Shown: one piece after another, positions 63,225-64,000 of the stretch
Numbering within the stretch: the stretch's first letter is position 1
How the letters are laid out: every line of letters starts with the position of its first letter
NCBI RefSeq assembly: GCF_000189635.1
Contig: NW_002476481.1
Coordinates: 620,001 to 684,000, forward strand
Source: Tetrahymena thermophila SB210
Lineage: Eukaryota; Ciliophora; Oligohymenophorea; Hymenostomatida; Tetrahymenidae
Length of the DNA stretch: 64,000 nt
Direction of reading: 5' to 3'
The notes under the pieces: model-generated
Databases searched by the model: none
Told to the model about the DNA's origin: nothing
The model's input: the letters and a program-made list of their open reading frames with translations, nothing else
Translations under genes and position numbers: made by a program

Positions 63225-64000
63225 ATGCCTAGCATTTTACAGCAGAAACAAAGTCCTTTAAAGTCAAATATCGTCTTAAATAGCACTTCCTATAGCAATT
63301 AGAGTATCTAACAATCTAAATTAGGTTTAGATTTATCAATAATTAATCAATTAAGTTTCTTAAGCATCTCTAAAAAGCAAAAACTATCCATAGAATAAAT
63401 TTTAACAAGTAATAAGCCCTTTTAAAAAATGTGAAAAAAACGATTTATTTTGATAAAATGATTTAAAAATAATCAATCAGCCCTTTTCTTTTTGACAAAT
63501 TTTGAAATAAATTTTAAGTTGTAGAGTTTTAAATGATTTTGACTAAACCCAACTTGCTAGAAGTTGACGAAGGAGTCCTAACTGATATCAGTCTTTCTTT
63601 GCAGAAATATGACACTCAAAAGGTTAGAGGAGCTAATCTCTCTTTTCTAAAAACTTAAAAGGCTCATATAGATTAAAAATTCTATTAGGCGAAAGAGGAG
63701 ACGTTTAAAGGATGAAATAATAATAATTATGATTAAACTATTATGAATTAATAGCAATACCGCTTCTAAAAACTTATCCCTTGATAAAAAACTGAGAATA
63801 GCATGTAGCAAAGCTAGCCATTCACTAAGGAGTAGAGGATATCTTTGTAACAAATAAATGCTCATCTATTGTTTTTCAAAGAATCGCTTCTACTTCCTTT
63901 GCTTATTATTATTTCAGAGATTTCAGCTCCTCTAATTTCCTTCACTCATTTATTCACTAAAAATAATTTAATTAATCTAATAATTTGATTTCAATTATAA
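63225..64000 (+). CDS. 5' part of an unrecognised gene, cut by the right edge
   Basis: ATG at 63225 (MPSILQQKQSPLKSNIVLNS) opens a Gln/Ser-rich first exon. Two introns fit by phase: one from about 63402 to 63508 or 63523 (phase 1; either of two AG acceptors gives the same frame) and one from about 63702 to 63753 (phase 2). The second exon reads ILTKPNLLEVDEGVLTDISL and is followed in the third by SLDKKLRIACSKASHSLRSR, then an increasingly A/T-rich and hydrophobic stretch that may already be the next intron. Support is the agreement of splice phases and codon-like composition; no family is recognised and the 3' end is outside the window. Confidence 0.45.

Overview
This window is nuclear DNA from a ciliate, most likely Tetrahymena or a close relative. 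Base composition is extremely A+T-rich. Every convincing protein-coding stretch is studded with in-frame TAA and TAG, which must be read as glutamine; only TGA acts as a stop, and every gene below ends in TGA. Introns are GT...AG, A/T-rich and about 39 to 380 nt, so longer than Paramecium introns. Translation with the standard code shatters all the genes, so the models here were built by hand with the ciliate code and by matching splice phases. I see no rRNA, tRNA, CRISPR array, recognisable transposase or telomere.

Layout, left to right. 1-3536 (-): large cysteine-rich secretory/membrane protein, running off the left edge. 5620-8547 (+): B-box-like zinc-binding protein with a beta-propeller-like C-terminal half. 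9235-10891 (+): 2-aminoethylphosphonate:pyruvate transaminase, six exons. 11446-13830 (-): nine-exon protein of unknown function. 14686-16308 (+): degenerate protein kinase fused to MORN repeats. 17438-19345 (-): unrecognised 635-residue protein with a decayed copy of part of itself just past its 3' end. 20963-23490 and 24986-27106 (+): tandem paralogues, each with two cathepsin Z-type peptidase domains in one chain. 27865-29265 (+): arrestin-fold protein. 29943-31808 (+): secreted class 3 lipase-like domain fused to GCC2/GCC3-type cysteine repeats.

31809-41987 is a gene-poor block of about 10 kb. Between roughly 35.2 and 38.5 kb it is visibly less monotonous than ordinary spacer, with two compact RNA-like folds. 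Then 41988-44060 (+): 690-residue Gln/Ser-rich protein. 46747-48433 (+): nine-exon repeat protein in which six consecutive exons are each exactly 105 nt and in the same phase. 48434-50607: degraded repeats. 50608-52716 (+): mRNA cap guanine-N7 methyltransferase with a long Asn/Gly/His-rich N terminus. 54662-60882 (-): TOG-array protein resembling crescerin/TOGARAM. 63225 to the right edge (+): start of an unidentified gene.

The genes do not form an operon or an obvious pathway. Several point to ciliate biology: phosphonolipid metabolism (the transaminase), ciliary/cortical microtubules (the TOG protein, perhaps the MORN protein), and phagosomal, lysosomal or secreted digestion (cathepsin-like and lipase-like proteins). 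The most unusual items are the gene built from a uniform 105-nt exon unit, the lipase-GCC and pseudokinase-MORN fusions, the two-headed cathepsin Z pair, and the structured elements in the gene-poor block. All gene models are inferred from sequence alone; splice sites need RNA evidence.
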